64,000 bases of DNA from Rhizobium oryziradicis (lineage in GTDB: Bacteria > Pseudomonadota > Alphaproteobacteria > Rhizobiales > Rhizobiaceae): assembly GCF_001939045.1 (NCBI RefSeq), contig NZ_MKIM01000028.1, positions 62,001 through 126,000 of the forward strand. The letters are read 5' to 3'. The notes beneath the pieces are model-generated. The model had not been told where the DNA came from and made no database searches. It was given only the letters and a program-made list of their open reading frames with translations. The position numbers and the translations under genes were made by a program. Positions 45,807 through 54,495 of the stretch are shown piece by piece. Position 1 is the first letter of the stretch. Every line of letters starts with the position of its first letter.

Positions 45807-47711
45807 TTAGGCTGCTTTCCAGTGTCCGGTTCTGTTGGATGCTTGCTCCAGCTTGAAATGACCGATCAGCCGCGCGAGGTTGGCAGCGTCATCGGCCAGC
45901 CGATTTGTGCTGGCTGTGGTTTCTTCCACCATGGCAGCATTGCGTTGTGTGACCTGATCCATCTGCCCAACAGCGGAATTTACCTCCTGGAGCTTGTAGG
46001 CCTGTTCTTTCGCGGCATTGGCAATCTCATGCACTTGGGCATTGATATCGACAACGTGATCGCGAATCCGGTTGAGCGCATCCCCTGTTGCTGTCACCAG
46101 GCGCACGCCTGCGGCCACTTCATCGCCCGATTTGGTGATGAGGCTCTTGATGTCCTTGGCGGCACCGGCAGAGCGCTGGGCCAGTTCACGAACCTCTTGG
46201 GCGACAACGGCAAAGCCCTTGCCAGCCTCTCCGGCGCGGGCGGCTTCCACGCCAGCATTGAGCGCCAGAAGATTGGTCTGAAAGGCAATCTCATCAATCA
46301 CATTCAGAATCTGACCTATCTCGCCCGATGCCTGCTCAATGCGTCCCATTGCCGAAACCGCATCATGGACCACGGAGGCAGAATCCTCGGTGCTTTGTCT
46401 GGCAATGTCCACCATTTTGCTGGTTTCCAAGGCGCGGCGGGTTGATGTGTTGACGGTGTTGGTGATTTCTTCCAACGCCGATGACGTTTCTTCCAGGGCT
46501 GCGGCTTGCTGCTCCGTGCGTTTGGCCAGATCATCGGAGGCAAAGCGAAGCTCGCCGGAGCCTGAGTTGATCATGTCGATTGAGGCGCGGACCTCACCCA
46601 CAATTGCGCGCAGGACACCCATGGTATTGTTGACGTTTTGCTGCAGTTCACCAAATGCGCCCTGAAACTGCCCACGCATGGCATCGGTCAGATCGCCCTG
46701 GTTCAGGGCAGAGACAATGCGTCGTGTCTCGCTCAAACCACTGTCGATGGATTGCACCAGTTCATTCATGGACGCTGCAAACGCATTCAGGTCGGGAAAG
46801 TCGAAGTCGCGGGTGATGCGCTGGCTGAAATCGCCGGTCACCGCTGCAGCAACCACTTCGCCAATGCTGTCGCGCAATTCATCGCATTTCTGGCGCATGT
46901 GCAACTCTTGCGCGTTCATGCTCAAGACGTTCAGTCCGTTTTGCTTGAACACTTCCAGGGCGCGGGCCATGGAGCCAATTTCGTTTTGCCGCTCAAGGTA
47001 GGGAATGTGGTGGTTGAAATCGCCTGATGCGAGCGTGCTCATATTGGCCGTCAGTCGCTGGATGGGGCTTGAAACGCCCTTTGACACGAAGATCATGGCA
47101 CCCACGCCTGCGATGGTTCCCAACGCAAGCACAAGCGCATTGAGAAGGACCGAAACGTTAAAGGCGTTGGAAGCGCTTTGATACATCTCCTTCGCGGCAT
47201 CCACATTGGCGTCGCGGAAAATGTCAGCCTGATCGTCCATGGCGGCATAGACTTTGACCATGTCACCCACCAGAAGAGCGGAAGCCTTGTCTTTCTCACC
47301 GCTTTTGGAAAGTGCCACCATTTTGGCATCCAGCTCAAGATAGGTGGCAAGTTCACGCTTGAACACCTCATACGCCTGCCGCTCAGCAGGCAGTGAAATC
47401 AGCTTTTCGTACATGGCCATGCGGCTGCGCAGTTTTGTGCGCTCGTTTTCCAATGCGGCATCCGTTTGCGCCATCGCCTCAGCTGTGGTGCTTAGAATGT
47501 GGCGCGTTTCCAGGCCGCGCAGATTGGCCAACGAAATGTTCAGTCGATTGGTAATATCGACACGCGGAACGGCGCGTTCGGCCAATTCCTGAACATGTTT
47601 GAAAATACCCGACATGGAATAGAGGCCAAACCCGCCCTGGATGAGAAGAAGCAACATCAAGCCGGATAAAGCCCCTGCGAGTGACGTTTTCAAAGAAAAA
47701 TGTGGGAGCAT
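45807..47711 (-). CDS. Methyl-accepting chemotaxis protein
   Basis: A roughly 634-aa chemoreceptor. A first membrane helix lies near residues 8-30, then a four-helix-bundle type sensor region (to about 180) and a second helix (about 185-210), HAMP segments after it, and the signalling domain with the hairpin tip DEIAFQTNLLALNAGVEAAR. The C-terminus ends HWKAA, without a CheR-tethering pentapeptide. The start at the ATG 47711 is preferred over a GTG six codons upstream. The ligand is unknown, and no che gene is nearby. Confidence 0.94.
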   Translation of the reverse strand: MLPHFSLKTSLAGALSGLMLLLLIQGGFGLYSMSGIFKHVQELAERAVPRVDITNRLNISLANLRGLETRHILSTTAEAMAQTDAALENERTKLRSRMAMYEKLISLPAERQAYEVFKRELATYLELDAKMVALSKSGEKDKASALLVGDMVKVYAAMDDQADIFRDANVDAAKEMYQSASNAFNVSVLLNALVLALGTIAGVGAMIFVSKGVSSPIQRLTANMSTLASGDFNHHIPYLERQNEIGSMARALEVFKQNGLNVLSMNAQELHMRQKCDELRDSIGEVVAAAVTGDFSQRITRDFDFPDLNAFAASMNELVQSIDSGLSETRRIVSALNQGDLTDAMRGQFQGAFGELQQNVNNTMGVLRAIVGEVRASIDMINSGSGELRFASDDLAKRTEQQAAALEETSSALEEITNTVNTSTRRALETSKMVDIARQSTEDSASVVHDAVSAMGRIEQASGEIGQILNVIDEIAFQTNLLALNAGVEAARAGEAGKGFAVVAQEVRELAQRSAGAAKDIKSLITKSGDEVAAGVRLVTATGDALNRIRDHVVDINAQVHEIANAAKEQAYKLQEVNSAVGQMDQVTQRNAAMVEETTASTNRLADDAANLARLIGHFKLEQASNRTGHWKAA

Positions 47712-48379
47712 TCCATTGTTTCCAATCACGCTGGACGAGATGCCGTCATGGCAGGCCCATCAGATATGCTGAACCAGCGGCGCAATTCATTGCGCAGCGA
47801 TTGACATGTGTTTTGGCTTCGGAGGACCCAAAAGACCTCAGGATAAAGAGATGCGAAAGCGCCGTGCCGAATACTCGGCTACGCAAGGATGCTCTGTGGT
47901 TTGTTTTCGCACCGGATTGACCCGAAGGCTGCTTGCCAGCTTTTGGCTGACGGCACCGAGCGCCGATCTCTGCCCCGTATGGCTTTCTCAATTAAAACCG
48001 TGCGCCCGGTTCGGATCAGAAAGTCAAAAGAGACACTCAGTATATTGTTGCATTGCAAACGGATGATGTTTGGGATTAATTAAAATATCTCTAATGTAAA
48101 ATTAACCGTTAAAATTAATGGGATTTATTATTTTATGATTTATAATCAATTGGTTATAGTCCAGTGAAAGACATCTATGTAGCGTAAACCAAAAGCAGCA
48201 CATTTATTTTTTTGCTATTATTTTCAAATAAACTTGAAACAAGATCACCGAAATTGTTCTCTCGAGATGATTATATCCTGTCTGTCTGATCCACATGTTA
48301 TAAAAGCAGACACATGTTGGTGATTGATAGTCTCGAAAATCGTAACGTGTCGAGATTTTTTCTGGCGAGCCAAGTATAT
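47712..48379. other. 668-bp gap, AT-rich in its second half, no supported protein gene
   Basis: The first half has ordinary composition with short overlapping frames that lack ribosome-binding sites. From about 48060 to 48300 the sequence is markedly A/T-rich, for example TTTATTATTTTATGATTTAT. It must contain the chemoreceptor promoter (- strand). A + strand terminator-like hairpin at 48331-48361 suggests an unannotated small transcript. Confidence 0.6.
48331..48361 (+). terminator. Orphan intrinsic terminator, + strand
   Basis: TCTCGA / TCGAGA arms (13-nt loop) followed directly by six T on the + strand. No + strand gene precedes it within 3.5 kb, and its polarity is wrong for the ABC-F gene that ends at 48380 on the - strand. 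The palindrome TCTCGAGA at 48260-48267 could pair alternatively with either arm. Confidence 0.6.
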
Positions 48380-50263
48380 TCAGCCCGCCATCGCCTCTTC
48401 ATATTCTGTCGAAAGCTCAAGCCATTGTTCTTCGGCCGCATTCAATTTGGCGGCAGCTTCACCGCGCTGTTTGACCTTTTCAGCGGCCTTGGCCGGATGT
48501 TTTTCATATAAAACCGGATCTGCAAGGTCTGCATCAAGGCTTTGAATCAAACTCTCGAGTTTCTTGGTCAAAGATTCGATTTCATTGATTTTTTTCTTCA
48601 AAGGAGCCAGCGCTGCCCGCTTTTCGGCATTGGCCTTGCGCTGGTCTGCTTTGTTGCCTGCATCAACGGTTACTTCAACTTTTTCTTCTTTTTTTTTACC
48701 GGATGACACGATCAGGTCCCGGTATTCTTCCATGTCACCTTCAAACGTGGTGACGGTGCCGTTGTTGACCAACCAGAGTCGGTCCACGGTCGCCTCGATC
48801 AAATGCCGATCGTGGGAGATCAGAATAACCGCACCTTCGTAATCGTTCAGCGCTTCGATCAGCGCGCGGCGGCTGTCGATGTCCAGATGGTTGGTTGGCT
48901 CGTCGAGAATCAACAGGTTCGGGGCATGAAACGCGGCCAAGCCCATCAGCAGCCGTGCCTTTTCACCTCCGGACAGGTCCTTGGCGGCGGTGTTCATCTT
49001 TTCCGTGGTCAGGCCCATTTGCGCCACGCGGGCGCGCACCTTGGCTTCGGGTGCCGCAGGCATCAACCGGCGCACATGCTCCACCGGGGTGTCGGCAGGC
49101 ACCAGATCGTCCAGCTGATGTTGGGCGAAGAAGCCGATTTTCAGGCTCGGTGCCAGACGCAGATCGCCGCTTTCTGGCGGCAGGCGACCGGAAATGAACT
49201 TGGCAAAGGTGGATTTACCATTGCCGTTGGACCCCAGCAGCGCAATGCGGTCATCGGCATCGATGCGAAGGTTGAGGTTTTTCAAAATCGGCTTGCCCGG
49301 CTCATAGCCAACAGCGCCGCCATTGATGGCGATGATCGGCGAGGCAGGCTGTTTTTCCGGCTCCGGGAAGGTGATGGGCTGGACGTGATCTTCAATCACG
49401 GCGGCAACGGTGCCCATCCGTTCCAGCGCTTTCACGCGGCTCTGGGCCTGTTTGGCCTTGGTGGCCTTGGCCTTGAAACGGTCAATGAAGCTTTGCAAAT
49501 GCTTTCTGGCCGCATCATTCTTGGCCTTGGACTTCATCTGCAATTCGTCGTTCTCGGCCTTCTGGCGCTCGAACTGGTCATAACCACCGCGATAGAAGGT
49601 CAGCTTTTTCTGATCAAGATGGACAATGGCATTGACGGCATTGTTCAAAAGATCACGGTCATGGCTGATGATAATGACGGTGTGCGGATAGCGGCGGATA
49701 TAATCTTCCAGCCACAACGTGCCTTCAAGGTCGAGATAGTTGGTTGGCTCGTCCAGCAGCAGCAGGTCAGGCTCGGCAAACAGCACAGCGGCCAAGGCCA
49801 CGCGCATACGCCAGCCGCCAGAAAAAGCCGACGCCGGACGAAGCTGCGCTGCCTGATCAAAACCAAGACCGGCGAGAATGCTGGAAGCACGCGCCTCTGC
49901 CGAATGGGCATCAATATCCACCAGCCGCATCTGGATTTCGGCAATGCGGTTTGGGTCGGTGGCTGTTTCTGATTCTTCCAAAAGCGCGGTGCGCTCCTTA
50001 TCGGCAGCCAGCACGATGGAAATCAGGCTGTCTTCGGTGCCGGGCGCTTCCTGCGCCACCTGACCGATTTTGGCGGCCTTCGGAATCGAGACCGAGCCGG
50101 ACTCTGAGGCGAGATCGCCAGTGATCACCCGAAACAGGGTGGATTTTCCCGCACCATTGCGGCCCACAAGGCCCGCTTTCACGCCCGTGGGCAGCGAAAT
50201 CGTGGCGTGGTCGATGAGAAGGCGGCCAGCAATGCGGGCGGAGACGTCGTTAATTGAGATCAT
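48380..50263 (-). CDS. ABC-F family ATPase (Uup/YheS-like)
   Basis: A 627-aa soluble protein with two ABC domains and no membrane part, as in ribosome-associated ABC-F factors. Domain 1 has GRNGAGKST and the variant signature FSGGWRMR. Domain 2 has GSNGNGKST and LSGGEKARLL. A linker rich in Lys/Gln/Arg and a C-terminal coiled-coil region (about residues 535-620) complete it. Start MISINDVSARIAGRLLID is family-typical. It probably acts in translation, but a resistance or assembly role cannot be excluded. Confidence 0.93.
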   Translation of the reverse strand: MISINDVSARIAGRLLIDHATISLPTGVKAGLVGRNGAGKSTLFRVITGDLASESGSVSIPKAAKIGQVAQEAPGTEDSLISIVLAADKERTALLEESETATDPNRIAEIQMRLVDIDAHSAEARASSILAGLGFDQAAQLRPASAFSGGWRMRVALAAVLFAEPDLLLLDEPTNYLDLEGTLWLEDYIRRYPHTVIIISHDRDLLNNAVNAIVHLDQKKLTFYRGGYDQFERQKAENDELQMKSKAKNDAARKHLQSFIDRFKAKATKAKQAQSRVKALERMGTVAAVIEDHVQPITFPEPEKQPASPIIAINGGAVGYEPGKPILKNLNLRIDADDRIALLGSNGNGKSTFAKFISGRLPPESGDLRLAPSLKIGFFAQHQLDDLVPADTPVEHVRRLMPAAPEAKVRARVAQMGLTTEKMNTAAKDLSGGEKARLLMGLAAFHAPNLLILDEPTNHLDIDSRRALIEALNDYEGAVILISHDRHLIEATVDRLWLVNNGTVTTFEGDMEEYRDLIVSSGKKKEEKVEVTVDAGNKADQRKANAEKRAALAPLKKKINEIESLTKKLESLIQSLDADLADPVLYEKHPAKAAEKVKQRGEAAAKLNAAEEQWLELSTEYEEAMAG

Positions 50264-50432
50264 GCCCGGCGTTTTGGCCGATGTAGAGAGCAAACGCAAT
50301 ATGCAGATGCGCCACACTGATGAGGAACATGTGGTCATTCATGTGTTTGATGCGTTGTGTCAGTAGTTTTGATTGGAACGACGGGCTTGATTGCTATCAA
50401 GTGACAACAGTTTATTGCCGGAGAACGATTCC

Positions 50433-51116
50433 ATGAGCAGAATTTTATATTCCCTGAGCGGCACAGATATCAGCCGTCCCTTTTCACCCCATTGCTGGAA
50501 AGCCGCGATGGCACTCCACCACAAAGGGCTGGAATTTGATGAAAAGCTGCTGTCTTTTACCGAGATTCCAACGGTTGAAGGTGGGGTCACCAAGCTTGTG
50601 CCGCTGCTTCGGGATGAGGACACGCTGGTCTCTGACAGTTTTCAAATCGCCCTTTATCTGGAAGAGACTTATCCCTTCGCGCCCAGCCTGTTTGGTGGCG
50701 AGGGCGGCAAGGCCATGGCGCGTTTTGTGGAAGGTTATTCGCAAAGCACAATCCATCCGGCCATAAGTGCTATCGCCCTGATGGATATTTATAATATGGT
50801 GGCTCCAGCCGATCAGGCACATTTTCGCAAAACCCGCGAAGCGATGTTTGGCAAGCCATTGGAAGAGATTTTCCCGGACCGGGAAGGTGCGATTGCAGCC
50901 TTTCCAGCAAAACTCCAGCCTCTGCGCCATATGCTGCGCTCTCAGCCGTTTATCGGTGGCGCTTCGCCGCTGTTTGGCGATTACATCGTGTTTGGCGCGC
51001 TGCAATGGCTGAAAATCACCACCGGTTCTGTGCATTTACCAGCCGATGATCCGGCGCTGGATTGGTTTGAGCGCTGCCTTGATCTTTATAACGGTTTGGG
51101 CCGGACAGTAGCTTAA
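50433..51116 (+). CDS. Glutathione S-transferase family protein
   Basis: A 227-aa GST-like protein. The thioredoxin-like N-domain has SRPFSPHCWKAAMALHHKGL and VPLLRDEDTLVSDSFQIALYLE (the DS pair contacts glutathione). The C-domain is helical. The start at 50433 (MSRILYSLSG) has a GGAG site; a longer frame upstream is not conserved. Substrate unknown. Confidence 0.88.
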   Translation: MSRILYSLSGTDISRPFSPHCWKAAMALHHKGLEFDEKLLSFTEIPTVEGGVTKLVPLLRDEDTLVSDSFQIALYLEETYPFAPSLFGGEGGKAMARFVEGYSQSTIHPAISAIALMDIYNMVAPADQAHFRKTREAMFGKPLEEIFPDREGAIAAFPAKLQPLRHMLRSQPFIGGASPLFGDYIVFGALQWLKITTGSVHLPADDPALDWFERCLDLYNGLGRTVA

Positions 51117-51237
51117 GCGCCTTTGAATATGACGGTTGAGTGAAATTCGCGCACCCCTCTTGTCTTCACGAATCGGGACAGGTAGAAACCGCCCACTTCC
51201 CACATTAAGATGGGCCCATTCAATAAAGGACAAGACC

Positions 51238-51660
51238 ATGGCGATTGAACGCACATTTTCGATGATCAAGCCAGATGCCACCAAGCGTAACCTGACGGGC
51301 GCAATCACCAAGGTTTTTGAAGACAACGGCCTGCGCGTTGTTGCTTCCAAGCGCGTTTGGATGAGCACACGTGAAGCTGAAGGCTTCTACGCTGTTCACA
51401 AAGAGCGTCCTTTCTTCGGCGAACTGGTTGAAGGCATGACATCTGGCCCAACCGTTGTTCAGGTTCTGGAAGGCGAAGGCGCTATCCTCAAGAACCGCGA
51501 AATCATGGGTGCAACCAACCCAGCCCAGGCTGCTGAAGGCACAATCCGCAAGCAGTTCGCTCTCTCCATCGGTGAGAATTCCGTTCACGGCTCTGACGCC
51601 CCGGAAACGGCTGCTGAAGAAATCGCTTACTGGTTCGCAGCCACTGAAATCGTTGGCTGA
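51238..51660 (+). CDS. ndk: Nucleoside diphosphate kinase
   Basis: Balances NTP pools by phosphate transfer through a phospho-histidine. The 140-aa protein has the active histidine His117 in [10 protein letters not shown] and the start [23 protein letters not shown] lies 7 nt before the ATG. It ends before a terminator-like hairpin. Confidence 0.98.
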   Translation: MAIERTFSMIKPDATKRNLTGAITKVFEDNGLRVVASKRVWMSTREAEGFYAVHKERPFFGELVEGMTSGPTVVQVLEGEGAILKNREIMGATNPAQAAEGTIRKQFALSIGENSVHGSDAPETAAEEIAYWFAATEIVG

Positions 51661-51705
51661 ATCAGATTTTAAGGTTTCGGCCTTAAAGGATTCATATTGA
51701 TCAAG

Positions 51706-51738
51706 AAAACCGGGGCTGAAAGGCACCGGTTTTTGTTT
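51706..51738 (+). terminator. Terminator of ndk
   Basis: AAAACCGG / CCGGTTTT arms with a 12-nt loop, then TGTTT. A weaker hairpin (TTTAAGG / CCTTAAA) lies 18 bp upstream. Confidence 0.75.
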
Positions 51739-51753
51739 ATGCAATACATGAAC

Positions 51754-52278
51754 TCAGGTTTTGCTAACGGGGGCCGGGCAATCGCTCTCTGGCGAAAAAT
51801 CTCTTGTGCCGTCGGCTTTGAACACCTCTGGATTGGGTGTGTAAATCGGCCCAACCACCAATCCCTTTGCGGGCAGGATGGTTTGATCAAGGCTGGATGT
51901 CAGCGTGGTGTCGATGGTCTGGATCAGCTTATCCTTGCCATCGACAATGCGGATGGAAATTGCATAAGGCTTATCTTTGACAATGCAATGCACGGGAGGG
52001 CTTTCCAGCGCGATCTTATCCCAGAAGGGAAAGATTTTGGTGCGGGTCTCAATGGGGGCACCACCCCTGGGGTTTTCGTAGCGCACCTCGGCATAGCTCT
52101 CATCCGGCAGGGGTGCGTTTCGCGCCAGGCTCAGCACATAGGTGGCGCTGGCAATGCGATAGTTAAAGATAAACACCTTGCCTTGCACTTTCAGTGGCTC
52201 ATCTTTTTCACTGCGCTCGCAGGCTGAAATGGCTGCCAGCAGGGCGAGAAGGCCGATATAAAAGCCCGATCTCTTCAT
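51754..52278 (-). CDS. Conserved hypothetical lipoprotein
   Basis: A 174-aa protein with a lipoprotein signal peptide, lipobox ISAC and Cys20 as the lipidated residue. The mature part is mostly beta-type without a motif I recognise; FPFWDKIALESPPVHC and a C-terminal DCPAP stand out. Its ATG overlaps the CGNR regulator stop (ATGA), so the two are co-translated. A periplasmic sensing or envelope role is only a guess. Confidence 0.75.
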   Translation of the reverse strand: MKRSGFYIGLLALLAAISACERSEKDEPLKVQGKVFIFNYRIASATYVLSLARNAPLPDESYAEVRYENPRGGAPIETRTKIFPFWDKIALESPPVHCIVKDKPYAISIRIVDGKDKLIQTIDTTLTSSLDQTILPAKGLVVGPIYTPNPEVFKADGTRDFSPESDCPAPVSKT

Positions 52279-52823
52279 GGATCATTCCCCTCTTTTTTAT
52301 GATGATAATGGCGGCTGGCTTTAACCCGATTGCCGCACACCGCCATGTCGCACCAGACCCGGCTGCGGTTCTTGCTTTTGTCCAAAAACAACCAGCCGCA
52401 ATTGCCGCAGATTTTCAGGCGCTCGCTGCCGGACGCCAGCAATCGTAAGGCTGAATTGGCTGTGGCTGCTTCCGTGGCCTGATCTGAGGGCGCGGCCCGA
52501 AGCATTGCCGCTGCCGCCTCCAACAACTCTGCAAGACTGAGGCGATGCTCTACCCCACCGACAAGGGCGCGAAAATGCCGATCAATGGCTTCGCGCAAGC
52601 GAATAAAGCCGCCGACATTTTCGGGCTTGACTGGCTCAAGCGGGCCAAACAGGTCGCGCTCCGCCGAAAATGCCATGGCAGCGTGGGGAAAGGCAGCCAG
52701 ATTGTCGGGCTCGGAAAACCGATCAAGGCTGCGGGTTGGGTCAAAGCGCAAAATGACGCTGTTGGCAACATCCAGCGCCAGCGCGCCACCGGCAAAGCGA
52801 TGTGGGGTCCATGTGAAGCTCAT
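52275..52823 (-). CDS. CGNR zinc-finger transcription factor
   Basis: About 182 aa. The N-terminal ABATE-like domain begins SFTWTPHRFAGGALALDVAN and the C-terminal zinc finger has ICGNCGWLFLDKSKNRSRVWC followed by the family hallmark CGNRVKASRHYHHK. I prefer the ATG at 52823: a - strand TATAAT ends 8 bp upstream of it, which would give a leaderless or near-leaderless mRNA; an in-frame ATG at 52850 is inside the palindrome. It is divergent from a LivH-like permease and co-transcribed with a lipoprotein gene. Confidence 0.85.
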   Translation of the reverse strand: MSFTWTPHRFAGGALALDVANSVILRFDPTRSLDRFSEPDNLAAFPHAAMAFSAERDLFGPLEPVKPENVGGFIRLREAIDRHFRALVGGVEHRLSLAELLEAAAAMLRAAPSDQATEAATANSALRLLASGSERLKICGNCGWLFLDKSKNRSRVWCDMAVCGNRVKASRHYHHKKEGNDP

Positions 52824-52828
52824 GGCAG

Positions 52829-52866
52829 AATTATAACTGGTAAAACTCATTTTACCAGTTATAATT
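52829..52866. promoter_or_regulatory. Perfect 17-bp-arm palindrome between divergent genes (likely operator)
   Basis: Arms AATTATAACTGGTAAAA (52829-52845) and TTTTACCAGTTATAATT (52850-52866) with a 4-nt spacer. TATAAT occurs near both ends in opposite directions, so one dyad covers the -10 box of the CGNR gene and that of the permease gene. This is the expected layout of a repressor site controlling both promoters, most simply the CGNR protein itself. Confidence 0.75.
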
Positions 52867-52882
52867 TTTAAAGGAGATAACC

Positions 52883-53782
52883 ATGGCCTATCTGTTGCAG
52901 CAGGTGTTGAATGCGGTGCCTCTGGCAGCCCTTTATGCGGCGCTGGCCTTTGGTTATGCGCTGGTGTTTGGCATGACGCGGCGGGTGGATATCACCTATG
53001 GGGCGCTGTTTGCTTTTGCCGGGCAGATGTTTGTGCTGTTCGCAGATCGAGGCTGGAGCCATTATTATCTGGTACTGCCCGCCGCCTTGGGCATGGGGGC
53101 GGTTGCTGCCCTGACCTATACGCTGGGCAGCAGTTGGCTGATTGGCCGCCATATCTTGCGCCCACTCTCTCACAGCGCGCCCAATGCCGTGCTTGTTGCC
53201 TCCCTTGCCGTGCTCATTCTATTGTCTGAGACAGCCCGGCTGGCGTCTGGCGCACGGGAGATCTGGCTGTCGCCCTTTCTCAATCAGCGCCTTGTGGTGA
53301 TGACAGCTGCGGATGGCTTTACTGTCAGCCTCACTGCCATTCAGCTGATCAATAGCGCGGTGATGGCCTGCCTTGTTGGGGCAGGGGCCTTTATCATGCA
53401 TGCTTCAAAAGTCGGGCGCATCTGGCGTGCTGTGGCGGAAGATGATCAAGCCGCCCGCTTTTGCGGTATCGATGCTGATCTGGTGTTTCTCTGCGCTTGC
53501 TTGGTCGCAGCTGTGGTGGCCGCCATCTGCGGCATTCTGGCCAGCTCTTACTATGGTACGATGGATTTTGGCGCAGGCCTGGTGTTTGGCGTCAAGGTGG
53601 CGCTGATTGCCTCTGTCGGCGGGCAATCCAACCCGCTACGCTCTGCCCTTGGGGCGGCGGGCGTGGCATTGGTTGAAACGCTGTGGAGCGGCTATGGCCC
53701 GGTGCTGTGGAAGGATTTTGCCATCACCGGCGGTCTTGTGCTGCTGCTGGTGTTCAGCCGCAAGGAGAGCCTTATTCCTTGA
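52883..53782 (+). CDS. LivH-like branched-chain amino acid type ABC permease (orphan)
   Basis: A 299-aa permease with about eight helices and the LivH family pattern: ALYAALAFGYALVFGMTRRVDITYGALF near the N-terminus and KVGRIWRAVAEDDQAARFCGID in the cytoplasmic loop. An excellent AAGGAG site lies 6 nt upstream of the ATG. No LivM, ATPase or binding-protein gene is nearby, so it must work with distant subunits or act otherwise. The last 11 bp overlap the convergent moaE. Confidence 0.87.
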   Translation: MAYLLQQVLNAVPLAALYAALAFGYALVFGMTRRVDITYGALFAFAGQMFVLFADRGWSHYYLVLPAALGMGAVAALTYTLGSSWLIGRHILRPLSHSAPNAVLVASLAVLILLSETARLASGAREIWLSPFLNQRLVVMTAADGFTVSLTAIQLINSAVMACLVGAGAFIMHASKVGRIWRAVAEDDQAARFCGIDADLVFLCACLVAAVVAAICGILASSYYGTMDFGAGLVFGVKVALIASVGGQSNPLRSALGAAGVALVETLWSGYGPVLWKDFAITGGLVLLLVFSRKESLIP

Positions 53783-54236
53783 TCCAGCGGGTGCGCGCCG
53801 CATCATCGGCATCGCGTGCAGCAACCCATTGGCCTTTGGTGCCATCCAGCCCGTGTTCCTTCTTCCAGAAGGGGGCTGCGGTTTTGAGAAAATCCATCAC
53901 GAAATTCGCGCCATCAAAAGCCGCTTGCCGATGGCTTGACGCGGCAATCACCAGCACGATCTGCTCGCCAGCGGCAATCTTGCCAAACCGATGAATGACG
54001 GTGAGGGCCAGCAGATTGAAGCGTTCGATGGCCATGGTGCCAATGCGCATCAGTTCAGTCTCGGCCATGCCAGGGTAATGTTCCAGCTCCAGCGCATCGA
54101 GCCTGCCTTGTTCATCGCGGCAAAGGCCAATGAAAGAGGTCAGCGCACCAATATCCTTGCGGCCAGAGGTGATCAAAGCACTCTCGGCCGCGCCATCAAA
54201 ATCCTCGCGCTGAACCCGGATTGTCGGCGCAACCAT
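53772..54236 (-). CDS. moaE: Molybdopterin synthase catalytic subunit
   Basis: Converts precursor Z to molybdopterin with MoaD as sulfur donor. The 154-aa protein has TSFIGLCRDEQGR, LELEHYPGMAE, VIHRFGKIAAGEQIVLV, the SSHRQAAFDG segment and catalytic lysines in PFWKKEH. It follows moaD by 2 bp. A molybdopterin enzyme lies 6.5 kb away in this window. Confidence 0.95.
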   Translation of the reverse strand: MVAPTIRVQREDFDGAAESALITSGRKDIGALTSFIGLCRDEQGRLDALELEHYPGMAETELMRIGTMAIERFNLLALTVIHRFGKIAAGEQIVLVIAASSHRQAAFDGANFVMDFLKTAAPFWKKEHGLDGTKGQWVAARDADDAARTRWIKE

Positions 54237-54238
54237 GC

Positions 54239-54493
54239 TTAGCCGCCTGTCATGGGGGGGAACAGGCCAATTTCGCGGGCACCCGCAATCAGCTCATCAT
54301 GCTCGGCATGTTCCATATTGATGGCGATGCGGATGGCATTGGGAAATTCCAGGGCCGCGGCATAGTCCTCGCCGAGGGTGGTGAGGTGGGCAATCAGGTC
54401 TGCTCCGGTTTTGACCGTGGCAGGCAAATCCAGCTCTTCCTCATCCTTGCCGATTTTTTCACGCACCCAGGCAAAATAAATCAGTTTCACCAT
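54239..54493 (-). CDS. moaD: Molybdopterin synthase sulfur carrier subunit
   Basis: An 84-aa ubiquitin-like protein that ends in Gly-Gly (PPMTGG), the thiocarboxylate site. It starts MVKLIYFAWVREKIGKDEE. The ATG at 54493 is the natural start; a TTG two codons earlier is possible. It lies 2 bp after the pgsA stop, so pgsA-moaD-moaE form one unit. Confidence 0.94.
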   Translation of the reverse strand: MVKLIYFAWVREKIGKDEEELDLPATVKTGADLIAHLTTLGEDYAAALEFPNAIRIAINMEHAEHDELIAGAREIGLFPPMTGG

Positions 54494-54495
54494 GC

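Noticed and set aside
47746..47991. 81-codon - strand frame upstream of the chemoreceptor
   Set aside because: No ribosome-binding site or recognisable family. Kept only as part of the gap description.
48803..49972. 389-codon + strand frame opposite the ABC-F gene
   Set aside because: Antisense shadow of a strongly motif-supported ATPase.
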